DNA of 9,355 nt from positions 1 to 9,355 of the forward strand of contig NZ_CAKPYL010000053.1 of the NCBI RefSeq assembly GCF_934202865.1, given 5' to 3'. This stretch comes from an uncultured Fenollaria sp. GTDB taxonomy: Bacteria > Bacillota > Clostridia > Tissierellales > Peptoniphilaceae. Positions 1 to 6,027 of this stretch are shown here, piece after piece. The translations under genes and the position numbers were made by a program. The number at the start of each line of letters is the position of its first letter. Position 1 is the stretch's first letter. Below the pieces are notes generated by a model. It was not told the DNA's origin. It worked only from the letters and a program-made list of their open reading frames with translations, and made no database searches.

Positions 1-70
1 TGGCTAAAGGGGGCGGACTGTAAATCCGTTAGCTAAGCTTTCAGTGGTTCAAATCCACTCTCTTCCACCA
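1..70 (+). tRNA. tRNA-Tyr (GTA), 5' end cut off by the window
   Basis: The window opens inside the D-arm. The anticodon stem GCGGA/TCCGT encloses the loop CTGTAAA with anticodon GTA at 20-22. A variable arm, a T-arm with TTCAAAT, and a 3' acceptor strand ending in encoded CCA (68-70) follow. The missing 5' acceptor strand and start of the D-arm lie upstream. It is the first visible member of a tRNA array. Confidence 0.93.
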
Positions 71-73
71 TAT

Positions 74-147
74 GCGGGTGTAGCTCAGTGGTAGAGCCCC
101 AGCCTTCCAAGCTGGTTGCGAGGGTCCGATTCCCTTCACCCGCTCCA
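74..147 (+). tRNA. tRNA-Gly (TCC)
   Basis: Acceptor GCGGGTG pairs with CACCCGC, followed by discriminator T and encoded CCA. The anticodon stem CCAGC/GCTGG holds the loop CTTCCAA, anticodon TCC at 106-108. The T-loop TTCCGATTC-type segment is intact. It begins 3 nt after tRNA-Tyr, so the two are surely co-transcribed and separated by processing. Confidence 0.96.
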
Positions 148-160
148 TAATTCAATATAT

Positions 161-237
<77 letters not shown>

Positions 238-241
238 TTGT

Positions 242-319
242 TGGGATGTAGCCAAGTCGGTAAGGCACCAGACTTTGACTCTGGCATTTTCGTAGGTTCG
301 AGTCCTACCATCCCAGCCA
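242..319 (+). tRNA. tRNA-Gln (TTG)
   Basis: Acceptor TGGGATG pairs with CATCCCA, followed by discriminator G and encoded CCA. The anticodon stem CCAGA/TCTGG holds the loop CTTTGAC, anticodon TTG at 275-277. The T1-A72-type opening pair is typical of bacterial tRNA-Gln. It is 78 nt with a 7-nt variable loop. Confidence 0.95.
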
Positions 320-322
320 TGC

Positions 323-411
323 GGAGAGGTATCGAAGCGGTCATAACGAGGCGGTCTTGAAAACCGTTTGGGTGCAAGCCCACGTGGGTTCGAATCCCAC
401 TCTCTCCGCCA
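323..411 (+). tRNA. tRNA-Ser (TGA)
   Basis: Acceptor GGAGAGG pairs with TCTCTCC (one G-T wobble), followed by discriminator G and encoded CCA. The anticodon loop CTTGAAA gives TGA at 358-360. The 89-nt length comes from the long class II variable arm typical of tRNA-Ser. A run of eight T follows the CCA at 412-419, but the next tRNA is only 49 nt away, so this is not clearly the end of a transcript. Confidence 0.95.
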
Positions 412-460
412 TTTTTTTTATCTAAAATGGCTCAGGCCGAATCGAATATTTAATATTATT

Positions 461-554
461 GGAGAAGTACTCAAGTGGCTGAAGAGGCTCCCCTGCTAAG
501 GGAGTAGGTCCTAATTTACGGGGCGCGAGGGTTCAAATCCCTCCTTCTCCGCCA
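461..554 (+). tRNA. tRNA-Ser (GCT)
   Basis: Acceptor GGAGAAG pairs with CTTCTCC, followed by discriminator G and encoded CCA. The anticodon stem CTCCC/GGGAG holds the loop CTGCTAA, anticodon GCT at 495-497. It is 94 nt with a long class II variable arm. A 49-nt gap separates it from tRNA-Ser(TGA), the largest gap in the array; I see no convincing promoter in that gap. Confidence 0.95.
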
Positions 555-560
555 CAATGT

Positions 561-637
561 GGACCTTTAGCTCAGTTGGTTAGAGCGTCCGGCTCATAAC
601 CGGCAGGTCCGGGGTTCGAGTCCCTGAAGGTCCACCA
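561..637 (+). tRNA. tRNA with CAT anticodon (Ile2 or elongator Met)
   Basis: Acceptor GGACCTT pairs with AAGGTCC, followed by discriminator A and CCA. The loop CTCATAA places anticodon CAT at 595-597. It lacks the GGG/CCC anticodon stem pairs of initiator tRNA. The acceptor has C4-G69 and C5-G68, which are recognition features of the lysidine synthetase TilS in tRNA-Ile2 as known from other bacteria, and its 5' half resembles Bacillus-type Ile2. I therefore lean to tRNA-Ile(CAT), which reads AUA after lysidine modification; elongator Met remains possible. Confidence 0.9.
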
Positions 638-641
638 ATTT

Positions 642-717
642 AGGGGTTTAGCTCAGCTGGTAGAGCAACGGTCTCCAAAACCGTGTGCCGAGGGTTCGAA
701 ACCTTCAACCCCTGCCA
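642..717 (+). tRNA. tRNA-Trp (CCA)
   Basis: Acceptor AGGGGTT pairs with AACCCCT, followed by discriminator G and encoded CCA. The anticodon stem ACGGT/ACCGT holds the loop CTCCAAA, anticodon CCA at 675-677. It is the last tRNA of the array and sits directly on the terminator hairpin. The CCA anticodon, rather than TCA, gives no hint of UGA decoding as Trp. Confidence 0.96.
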
Positions 718-743
718 TAAGCCTTTTATAGGCTTATTTTTTT
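718..743 (+). terminator. Rho-independent terminator of the tRNA array
   Basis: TAAGCC (718-723) pairs with GGCTTA (731-736), extended by one T-A pair around a 5-nt loop, and is followed by seven T (737-743). It begins one base after the CCA of tRNA-Trp and ends the tRNA transcript before the CitG-CitX gene. Confidence 0.85.
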
Positions 744-792
744 AGCTTTTTTTATAGCTTTCATTATATATTATTAGAATGGATGTGTTCTC

Positions 793-2076
793 ATGAAGGC
801 ACGCGCTTTTTTTGAAACAATTGAAGAAATATTATTACAGTCTTTAAAAGATGAACTTGATTTAACACCTAAGCCTGGCTGTGTTGATGGACTTAACTCT
901 GGTCCGCACGCAGACATGGATTATGATGTTTTTTTAAGGAGCATTTCATCTCTTAAAGGCTATTTTTTTGAGATAATGGAAGCGTCAAACACAAAAAATA
1001 CTTTTGCTGATACATTTGAAGCGATTAGACCCATTGGCATGAAATATGAAGATAAGATGTATGAGGCGACTAATGGCATCAACACTCACAAGGGCGCCAT
1101 CTTTACTCTTGGCGTTATTGCTTCTGCTATTGGAAAGCTTTATTATGACAACAAATACATCACTATTGATCTAATTAGTGAATATGTAAAATTGCTTTGC
1201 GCAAATATTTTTGACGATTTTAATAAAAAAGAGATGCAGGACTCAAATGGTATGCGCATCTACCAGAGCAATGCTAAGCATTCGGGCATCAGATACGAGG
1301 CGAAGAATGGCTTTAAGACGGCTCTTGATGCTTATGAATATTATAAAAATACAAAGGACTTCTTAAGGACTTATTTTTACATTATCTCGACTCTTGATGA
1401 TACGACGACCATAAATAGAGTGGGCGAGTCTGGTCTTAATTTTTCTAAAACTTATGCGAAAAATGTTTTAAATAGCGAAAATTTTGACGAAGAGCTCAAG
1501 GAAATGGACAAAGTTTACACTGAGAAGAACATTTCGACTGGCGGCTGTGCTGATACTATCGAGCTCGTTTACTTCTTTAAGCGCATGGACGATTTTTTAG
1601 ATCGTTATATGAATGATTTTCTATATAATAAGGAAGAAAGATGGAGGATCATCACTAAGGCAATCCAAGATCGAAATAAGCCCATAATCACTCTTAATCT
1701 AAATATTAAGGGCATGCACAAGGACAAGGATGAGTTTGAGCCCATTTACAAGGCGGCGAAAATATACCTAGCTTCATACGAGTGCATATATGAGGACGAG
1801 GATGCATACACTGCCATCTACCTAGCTAATGGCAAGGCACTTGATGAGAAGAAAAATTTTGTGCGCATAGAAGAGGAGCATGACTTTATGCGCTTTGTTG
1901 ACATCGACGTGATTGATACTGATCTTAAGCCTATATCGAGGACTGAGCTTGGATACGCGAAGCGGACTTGCATCGTTTGCGGAGGTGACAGATTCACTTG
2001 CATGCGCGAGGAAAGGCACTCGCAAGAGGACTTCAACGCGAGTTTAAATGCGGCTTTATTAAATCTTGACAAATAG
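793..2076 (+). CDS. CitG-CitX fusion: triphosphoribosyl-dephospho-CoA synthase / citrate lyase holo-ACP transferase
   Basis: Predicted bifunctional cytoplasmic enzyme for maturing the acyl carrier protein of citrate lyase. The CitG half makes 2'-(5''-triphosphoribosyl)-3'-dephospho-CoA from ATP and dephospho-CoA; the CitX half transfers it to the apo-ACP. Residues 1 to about 268 carry CitG motifs: TPKPG (25-29), a VDxxNSGxHxDMDY block (31-44), NGINTHKGAIFTLG (94-107) and STGGCADTIELVYFF (248-262). Residues about 276-427 carry CitX motifs: the IITLNLNIKG strand (298-307), DIDV (370-373) and a Cys-rich tail with C393, C396, C403 and H409. The start at 793 is the first in-frame ATG after a stop at 775-777, with a weak GGATG site 7 nt upstream. 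Known fusions such as Haemophilus CitXG have the opposite order. No citDEF genes are in the window. Its last codons contain the -35 box of the tadA promoter. Confidence 0.88.
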   Translation: MKARAFFETIEEILLQSLKDELDLTPKPGCVDGLNSGPHADMDYDVFLRSISSLKGYFFEIMEASNTKNTFADTFEAIRPIGMKYEDKMYEATNGINTHKGAIFTLGVIASAIGKLYYDNKYITIDLISEYVKLLCANIFDDFNKKEMQDSNGMRIYQSNAKHSGIRYEAKNGFKTALDAYEYYKNTKDFLRTYFYIISTLDDTTTINRVGESGLNFSKTYAKNVLNSENFDEELKEMDKVYTEKNISTGGCADTIELVYFFKRMDDFLDRYMNDFLYNKEERWRIITKAIQDRNKPIITLNLNIKGMHKDKDEFEPIYKAAKIYLASYECIYEDEDAYTAIYLANGKALDEKKNFVRIEEEHDFMRFVDIDVIDTDLKPISRTELGYAKRTCIVCGGDRFTCMREERHSQEDFNASLNAALLNLDK

Positions 2077-2094
2077 TCTCATTTACTATATAAT
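2066..2094 (+). promoter_or_regulatory. Consensus sigma-A-type promoter of tadA
   Basis: TTGACA at 2066-2071 and TATAAT at 2089-2094 are both perfect and are separated by exactly 17 nt (2072-2088). The -35 box is made from the last codons (Leu-Asp-Lys) of the CitG-CitX gene. Transcription would be expected to begin about 7 nt after the -10 box, at about 2101-2102, on the A of the tadA ATG. Confidence 0.85.
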
Positions 2095-2101
2095 ATTATC
2101 T

Positions 2102-2548
2102 ATGGAAAAAAGGTTTATGAATATGGCAATCAGAGAGGCGATAAAGGCGTACAAGCTTGGAGAAGTGCCTGTTGGAGCAGTTATTGTGAAGGATGGGGAA
2201 GTGATTTCTACTGCCTATAACGAGACGATAACGATGAAGGATGCATCAGCTCATGCTGAGATGCTTGCTATAAGACGGGCGTGCGAAAAGCTAGATAACT
2301 ACAGGCTTACAGACTGCGAGCTCTATGTAACGCTTGAACCTTGCATGATGTGTCTAGGAGCGATTTTGGAAGCGCGTATAAAAAATTTATACATAGCTCT
2401 ACTTGATTACAAGAAAGGCGCTTGTATTAGCAAAATGCAGCTTCATAACTCATCTCTTAGCTATCACAAGCTAAATATTTATTACAATGAGAGCAAAATT
2501 TATAAATTTCTTTTGCAAAACTTCTTCAAGAACTTAAGAAATAAATAG
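2102..2548 (+). CDS. tadA: tRNA-specific adenosine deaminase TadA
   Basis: Zinc hydrolase that converts A34 of tRNA-Arg(ACG) to inosine so that it can read CGU, CGC and CGA codons. With the start at 2102 the protein has 148 residues, the usual TadA size. It carries the HAE motif (H51, A52, E53; E53 is the proton shuttle) and the zinc-binding PCMMC motif (C81, C84), with the GEVPVGAV strand at 20-27 and an Arg/Lys-rich C-terminus. A TTG at 2066 is in frame but is the -35 box of the promoter, so it cannot be the start of the mRNA made there. The ATG at 2102 has no Shine-Dalgarno site and matches the predicted transcription start, implying a leaderless message. An alternative start is ATG 2123, with AAAAGG upstream, but it would trim the first helix. 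The stop codon TAG (2546-2548) touches the following tRNA gene. The known substrate tRNA-Arg(ACG) is not in the window. Confidence 0.94.
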   Translation: MEKRFMNMAIREAIKAYKLGEVPVGAVIVKDGEVISTAYNETITMKDASAHAEMLAIRRACEKLDNYRLTDCELYVTLEPCMMCLGAILEARIKNLYIALLDYKKGACISKMQLHNSSLSYHKLNIYYNESKIYKFLLQNFFKNLRNK

Positions 2549-2638
2549 GGAGTGGTATCGAAGAGGTCATAACGGGGCGCACTCGAAATGCGTTAGGGGC
2601 CCTGCTCCACGTGGGTTCGAATCCCACCCACTCCGCCA
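2549..2638 (+). tRNA. tRNA-Ser (CGA), abutting the tadA stop codon
   Basis: Acceptor GGAGTGG pairs with CCACTCC, followed by discriminator G and encoded CCA. The anticodon loop CTCGAAA gives CGA at 2584-2586. It is 90 nt with a long class II variable arm. Its first base is the base after the tadA TAG, so no spacer exists and no separate promoter can lie between them except inside tadA. RNase P cleavage at the tRNA 5' end would cut the mRNA exactly behind the stop codon. Confidence 0.95.
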
Positions 2639-2653
2639 TTTTAATAATTTCGT

Positions 2654-2730
2654 GCACTAGTAGCTCAGTTGGATAGAGCAGCGCCCTCCTAAGGCGTGTG
2701 CCGGGGGTTCGATTCCTCTCTAGTGCGCCA
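2654..2730 (+). tRNA. tRNA-Arg (CCT)
   Basis: Acceptor GCACTAG pairs with CTAGTGC, followed by discriminator G and encoded CCA. The anticodon stem GCGCC/GGCGT holds the loop CTCCTAA, anticodon CCT at 2688-2690, reading AGG. It lies 15 nt after tRNA-Ser(CGA) and 28 nt before the peptidase start, with no terminator hairpin or promoter in either gap. Confidence 0.95.
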
Positions 2731-2744
2731 CTTTATTTTTTCAC

Positions 2745-2752
2745 AAGGAGGT
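2745..2752 (+). promoter_or_regulatory. Strong Shine-Dalgarno site deciding the GTG start at 2759
   Basis: AAGGAGGT at 2745-2752 is a full anti-SD match 6 nt upstream of GTG 2759. It fixes a GTG start for the M23 peptidase gene and shows that the 14 nt after tRNA-Arg (2731-2744) have no room for a promoter of their own. Confidence 0.85.
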
Positions 2753-2758
2753 AATTAG

Positions 2759-3910
2759 GTGATTTTAAACAAAAAAAAGCTTGGTATTATCGCAAGTGTG
2801 GCGTTTTTGGCCCTTGCTATGGTCCTAGCTTTTGTATATAAGAATTTTTTCTCGAGGGTGGAAGTTTTCTCTTCTGGAAAGTCCTTGGGAGTTTACTCTA
2901 GCGTACATAATTTTAATAAAGCTATAGATAATTATAAGTCCAAATATGAAGATAGATATGGTGCAGATCTTGTAAAAGCAAATTACGAGTTCAAAAAAAG
3001 CGATGAAGAGCTTAGAAACGCTATATCTGAGGACGCTTTCGATGTAAATGCTTATGCAGTTGAAAAAGATGGGAGAAGGCTATATGCATTAAAGAATGAA
3101 GACGCTGCAAATGAGTTTTTAACAGCAATTGAGAACCATTACTATAGTGACAATACCATTTGCGTGAAGATTAAGGACAATATTGAGCTTAAAAAAGAAA
3201 AGATCTCTCTAAAGGATTTAAGAACTGTGAATTCAGCTCTTAAAGAGGTTTTAGAGAACAATAAATTGAAGAATGACAAGGCCATAAACGTATTGCTAAC
3301 AAAGAAGGAAAATCAAGAAGAAGTCATCGCTATGCCAGTTGAAAGTCAAGATGATCCAAGCCTTCCAAGAGGCGAGACAGTTCTTTCAATGGACGGCGAG
3401 GATGGACTTAAGGCCGTTAAGAGCATTGCTTATTACGAAAATGATGAGCTTATAAATAAAGTTGTTTTAGAAGAAAATGTTAAGAAAAAGGCTGCGCCAA
3501 AGCTAGTTCTTGTGGGAACTAGAAAGGCTTTAGCTGATGGCAGTTTTGCAAAACCTACCAGAGGCGGCATTTCATCAGGCTACGGAAGAAGATGGGGTAG
3601 ACAGCACACTGGCGTTGACATTGACGCTGATTACGGTGACGCTGTATACGCATCTGACGGCGGCGTGGTTAGCTACGCTGGCTTCTTAGGCACTTACGGC
3701 AATCTTATCGAGATTGATCACCAAAACGGTTACAAGACAAGATACGCTCACTTAAGTAGTATCAATGTTTCAAAGGGTGAAACTTTGATGAAGGGCGATT
3801 TTATCGGTAAAGTTGGCACAACTGGCCGAGTAACTGGACCGCATCTACATTTTGAAGTTATTGTCAATGGCAAGAGCCAAAACCCACTAAACTATATCAG
3901 AGGCAATTAA
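2759..3910 (+). CDS. Membrane-anchored G5-domain M23 peptidoglycan endopeptidase
   Basis: Predicted zinc endopeptidase of the lysostaphin/LytM family that cuts peptide cross-links in peptidoglycan outside the membrane. An N-terminal signal anchor spans residues about 8-27, followed by a charged helical region (about 40-190) with no family I recognise. A G5 domain (about 190-255, with LPRGET, DGEDGLK and a closing LVLVGTR) precedes the M23 domain (about 262-383). All catalytic signatures are present: H283 and D287 in HTGVD, H331 in YAHLS, and H362/H364 in GPHLHFE. The GTG start has an ideal ribosome binding site. It follows tRNA-Arg by 28 nt and precedes the lipoprotein gene by 1 nt, so it probably sits in the same transcript as tadA and the two tRNAs. 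G5 domains are thought to bind cell-wall sugars. The active site is intact, so this is likely a real hydrolase rather than a regulator of the EnvC type. Confidence 0.92.
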   Translation: MILNKKKLGIIASVAFLALAMVLAFVYKNFFSRVEVFSSGKSLGVYSSVHNFNKAIDNYKSKYEDRYGADLVKANYEFKKSDEELRNAISEDAFDVNAYAVEKDGRRLYALKNEDAANEFLTAIENHYYSDNTICVKIKDNIELKKEKISLKDLRTVNSALKEVLENNKLKNDKAINVLLTKKENQEEVIAMPVESQDDPSLPRGETVLSMDGEDGLKAVKSIAYYENDELINKVVLEENVKKKAAPKLVLVGTRKALADGSFAKPTRGGISSGYGRRWGRQHTGVDIDADYGDAVYASDGGVVSYAGFLGTYGNLIEIDHQNGYKTRYAHLSSINVSKGETLMKGDFIGKVGTTGRVTGPHLHFEVIVNGKSQNPLNYIRGN

Positions 3911-3911
3911 T

Positions 3912-5192
3912 ATGAAGAAATTTCTAGCACTAGTACTCGTTCTTCTGATGAGTGTGACTATGTTTTCATGCACAAAGAAGATTGAATACAACGATGCAAA
4001 GGACTTAAGTCATAAGTACTTGGACGCACTTAGAAGTGCTGACGGCGACGTGCTTTTCAAAGCAGCTAGGCTTAAGAATCAAAAACAAATAGAAAAAGAA
4101 GATTTCCAAAGATCTTTGACTCAAACTATCAAAAAATTAGGCGAGTTTAAAGAAGGTAAGGACGAAAAATTCGAATACATCAAGAATACTTTTGTTCTTT
4201 CGAGTGAAGATAGATTTGATTATAGGATGGCAACATCCATCATTGAACTTGACAAGTCAGGCAGTTTGAATAACGCCTACTTTATGCTTAAAGAGCCCAT
4301 CTGTGAAGATAATGATGATTTTAAAGAAGAAAGCTTTATCCTTGACAATGATGGAGCCAAGATGTATGGCGCTCTTACCATTCCAAAGGATTTTACTTCA
4401 AAGAAAGTAGTATTTATGATGCAAGGATCTGGTCCACAAGATATGGACGAAACAGTTGGCATCAATGGAAACAAGCCGTTTAAAGACCTTGCTCATGGCC
4501 TAGCAGAGCTTGGTATAGCAACACTTAGAATTGACAAAAGATATGTAAATAACGCGCCGAAGGACTACACTGTTGATGAAGAAGTCTTATCGGACGCGAA
4601 GCTTGCTATAGAAGAGCTTAAGAAAGATTCGAGATTTGATGATGTTTATGTACTTGGTCACTCGCTTGGAGCAATGCTAGCGCCAAGAGTAGCTAAAGAT
4701 GAGAGCTTGAAGAAAGTCGCTATGCTATCGGCATCGACTATGAAATTCACTGACATAATTTATACTCAGCAAATGGAGTATCTTGACTCAGGTGAAGTAA
4801 GTAAGTCAGTTGCTGAATTTCAAAAGAAAGAGATTACAAAGTTTAAAGAGCAAGTCGATAATATGACAGAGAAGACTAAGGGCAACTTCTTCAGTATGCC
4901 TGCCTCATACGTTTACTCGGTCAATCAAGTGAGTCCAGTAGAGGATATTAAAGCTTCAGACTTTGACGTCTTTATAGGACACGGCTCAAAGGACTTCCAA
5001 ATTAAGAAGGATGAGCTTGATAAGTTCAAAAAGGCCTTGGGAGATAGAGGACTTGTGATATATAATTTATATGAAGGTCTTAATCACTTGATGATGCCAG
5101 AGGACTCAGACGAATTTTCTGTAGAGATATATGATAAGCCAAATCATGTAAGTCAATTAGTGATAGATGATTTAGCAGAGTTTTTTAAATAA
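3912..5192 (+). CDS. Lipoprotein alpha/beta hydrolase
   Basis: Predicted extracellular, lipid-anchored serine hydrolase; the substrate is unknown. A short signal peptide with hydrophobic core (residues 4-18) ends in MFSC, so C20 is the likely lipidated residue, although M at -3 is less usual than L. Residues about 25-130 form an N-terminal domain resembling DUF3887-like regions fused to hydrolases. The alpha/beta-hydrolase domain follows, with oxyanion-loop segment MQGSGPQD (170-177), nucleophile S251 in GHSLGA, probable acid D361 in GHGSKDF and H392 in GLNHLMM. The triad is complete, so it should be active, perhaps as an esterase or S33-type peptidase. It starts 1 nt after the peptidase stop codon, with AGAGG 8 nt upstream of the ATG, which suggests translational coupling. 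The pair may act together at the cell envelope; this is inference from the operon only. Confidence 0.88.
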   Translation: MKKFLALVLVLLMSVTMFSCTKKIEYNDAKDLSHKYLDALRSADGDVLFKAARLKNQKQIEKEDFQRSLTQTIKKLGEFKEGKDEKFEYIKNTFVLSSEDRFDYRMATSIIELDKSGSLNNAYFMLKEPICEDNDDFKEESFILDNDGAKMYGALTIPKDFTSKKVVFMMQGSGPQDMDETVGINGNKPFKDLAHGLAELGIATLRIDKRYVNNAPKDYTVDEEVLSDAKLAIEELKKDSRFDDVYVLGHSLGAMLAPRVAKDESLKKVAMLSASTMKFTDIIYTQQMEYLDSGEVSKSVAEFQKKEITKFKEQVDNMTEKTKGNFFSMPASYVYSVNQVSPVEDIKASDFDVFIGHGSKDFQIKKDELDKFKKALGDRGLVIYNLYEGLNHLMMPEDSDEFSVEIYDKPNHVSQLVIDDLAEFFK

Positions 5193-5200
5193 GATATTTT

Positions 5201-5226
5201 GGTGAATAGAGATATTCGCCTTTTTT
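5201..5226 (+). terminator. Rho-independent terminator after the hydrolase gene
   Basis: GGTGAATA pairs with TATTCGCC (one T-G wobble) around GAGA and is followed by six T (5221-5226). It ends the inferred tadA-tRNA-peptidase-hydrolase transcript. The next ribosome binding site starts only 4 nt after the T run, so the small gene at 5242 must rely on readthrough or an unseen promoter upstream. Confidence 0.85.
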
Positions 5227-5241
5227 AATAAGGAGGTTCGC

Positions 5242-5415
5242 ATGTTAAAGGCGATTGCATTTACATTAATATTTTTAGGAACATCTTTGCAGATTCCTAG
5301 CAAGATTAGAGCGTATAAAGATGATAAGAGCATAGATAATTTTTTAGAGATGCTTGCGTATTCACTAATAGCATTTGGATCATTTTTGCTTTCGATTGGA
5401 TATTTCTTTGGATAA
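5242..5415 (+). CDS. 57-residue two-helix membrane protein, function unknown
   Basis: I do not recognise a family. ATG 5242 has AAGGAGG at 5230-5236, 5 nt upstream, as good a ribosome binding site as any in the window, and the frame ends at TAA 5413-5415. The product has a hydrophobic N-terminal segment (about residues 4-18), a charged middle with KIRAYKDDKS (21-30), and a second hydrophobic segment (about 38-56) ending in SIGYFFG. Two terminators frame it: one just before (5201-5226) and one just after (5434-5459). The strong ribosome binding site and framing hairpins make it a credible small protein gene despite its size. Confidence 0.7.
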   Translation: MLKAIAFTLIFLGTSLQIPSKIRAYKDDKSIDNFLEMLAYSLIAFGSFLLSIGYFFG

Positions 5416-5433
5416 ATTTAATTTGTGTTTAAT

Positions 5434-5459
5434 AGAGACTATTGATGAGTCTCTTTTTT
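5434..5459 (+). terminator. Rho-independent terminator after the 57-residue gene
   Basis: AGAGACT (5434-5440) pairs perfectly with AGTCTCT (5448-5454) around a 7-nt loop and runs into six T (5454-5459). The T run leads straight into the first copy of the 26-bp promoter-like repeat. Confidence 0.85.
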
Positions 5460-5484
5460 AATAGCTTTTGGGTATATATAATTA
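5459..5484 (+). repeat. 26-bp promoter-like direct repeat, copy 1
   Basis: The sequence from TAATAGC to TATAATTA is identical at 5993-6018. It contains TATAAT (5477-5482), a good -10 box, but no consensus -35 box at 17 nt (TTTTTT lies there). It sits between the terminator of the small gene and the ribosome binding site of the 144-residue gene, so a promoter role is likely. A degenerate relative lies at 754-776. Confidence 0.65.
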
Positions 5485-5516
5485 AGTGCTAATATATTAT
5501 TAAGAGGTGTATTATT

Positions 5517-5951
5517 ATGGAAATTGTAGAGAGACCTTGGTTTAAAGCATCTAAATTCTTAGGCTTATATTTTGGGATTTCATTTACATTAATTGGGTTA
5601 TTTATTTATATATATTGGAAGAATATTGCATTATTAATAAATGGATTCGTATGGCTATTTATTTCCATAGCCTTTTTGTGCAAAGCACTTCTTGAATATT
5701 ATAAATTAAAAGAATTAAAAGACAGTGGAGTTAAATACAAGTGCAAGATTAATAGAGTAATCCCTCTTAACTATATAAGATTTGGCTCATTTATAGTATC
5801 AAAAGTTGAATGCACATATGAGAACAATGGAATTAGATATAAAATTTTGGACGGACCATATCTTTTGTCTCCATTTGAAAAACTAGAAAAACTATCAGCT
5901 TTTGCCTACATAGGGAAAAATAAAAGTATGCTTGTTTTATCAAGAATCTAG
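5517..5951 (+). CDS. 144-residue membrane protein with two N-terminal helices, function unknown
   Basis: I do not recognise the family with confidence. Two hydrophobic segments (about residues 14-34 and 37-57) with a very short connection form a hairpin in the membrane. A soluble C-terminal part (about 70-144) follows, rich in beta-type sequence, with YKCKINRVIP, SKVECTYENNGIRYKI and a closing AYIGKNKSMLVL. This plan resembles DUF3592-like proteins, but the match is only by eye. The start at 5517 has AGAGGTG 7 nt upstream. The gene is AT-rich in codon choice (TTA, ATA, AAA), more so than the GTPase gene that follows. It has its own promoter-like repeat and its own terminator, which overlaps its stop codon, so it is probably a single-gene transcript. 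Confidence 0.75.
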   Translation: MEIVERPWFKASKFLGLYFGISFTLIGLFIYIYWKNIALLINGFVWLFISIAFLCKALLEYYKLKELKDSGVKYKCKINRVIPLNYIRFGSFIVSKVECTYENNGIRYKILDGPYLLSPFEKLEKLSAFAYIGKNKSMLVLSRI

Positions 5952-5983
5952 CGTAAGAAGCAATTTGCTTTTTACGCTTTTTT
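5950..5983 (+). terminator. Terminator overlapping the stop codon of the 144-residue gene
   Basis: AGCGTAA (5950-5956) pairs with TTACGCT (5972-5978). The stem continues through a G-T pair into AAGC/GCTT around a 5-nt loop, giving about 12 pairs, followed by six T (5978-5983). The 5' side uses the last two bases of the TAG stop codon. Confidence 0.88.
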
Positions 5984-5992
5984 CTTATCTAC

Positions 5993-6018
5993 TAATAGCT
6001 TTTGGGTATATATAATTA
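5993..6018 (+). repeat. 26-bp promoter-like direct repeat, copy 2
   Basis: Identical over 26 bp to 5459-5484, and again placed between a terminator and a gene start. TATAAT is at 6011-6016. If that is the -10 box, transcription would begin near 6022-6024, behind the AGGTG ribosome binding site (6018-6022) and only about 5 nt before the ATG at 6028. Either the -10 box is the overlapping TATATA at 6007-6012, or the message is nearly leaderless. Confidence 0.65.
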
Positions 6019-6027
6019 GGTGATTAT

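Noticed and set aside
412..460. Terminator plus promoter between the two tRNA-Ser genes
   Set aside because: There is a T8 run but no hairpin apart from the tRNA itself, and no -35/-10 pair with good spacing in the 49-nt gap.
1818..2072. Minus-strand frames opposite the CitX half
   Set aside because: They lie fully inside a gene with clear CitG/CitX motifs and have no motif or ribosome binding site of their own.
2066..2101. TTG start extending TadA by 12 residues
   Set aside because: The TTG is the -35 box of the tadA promoter, has no ribosome binding site, and the added residues do not resemble TadA N-termini.
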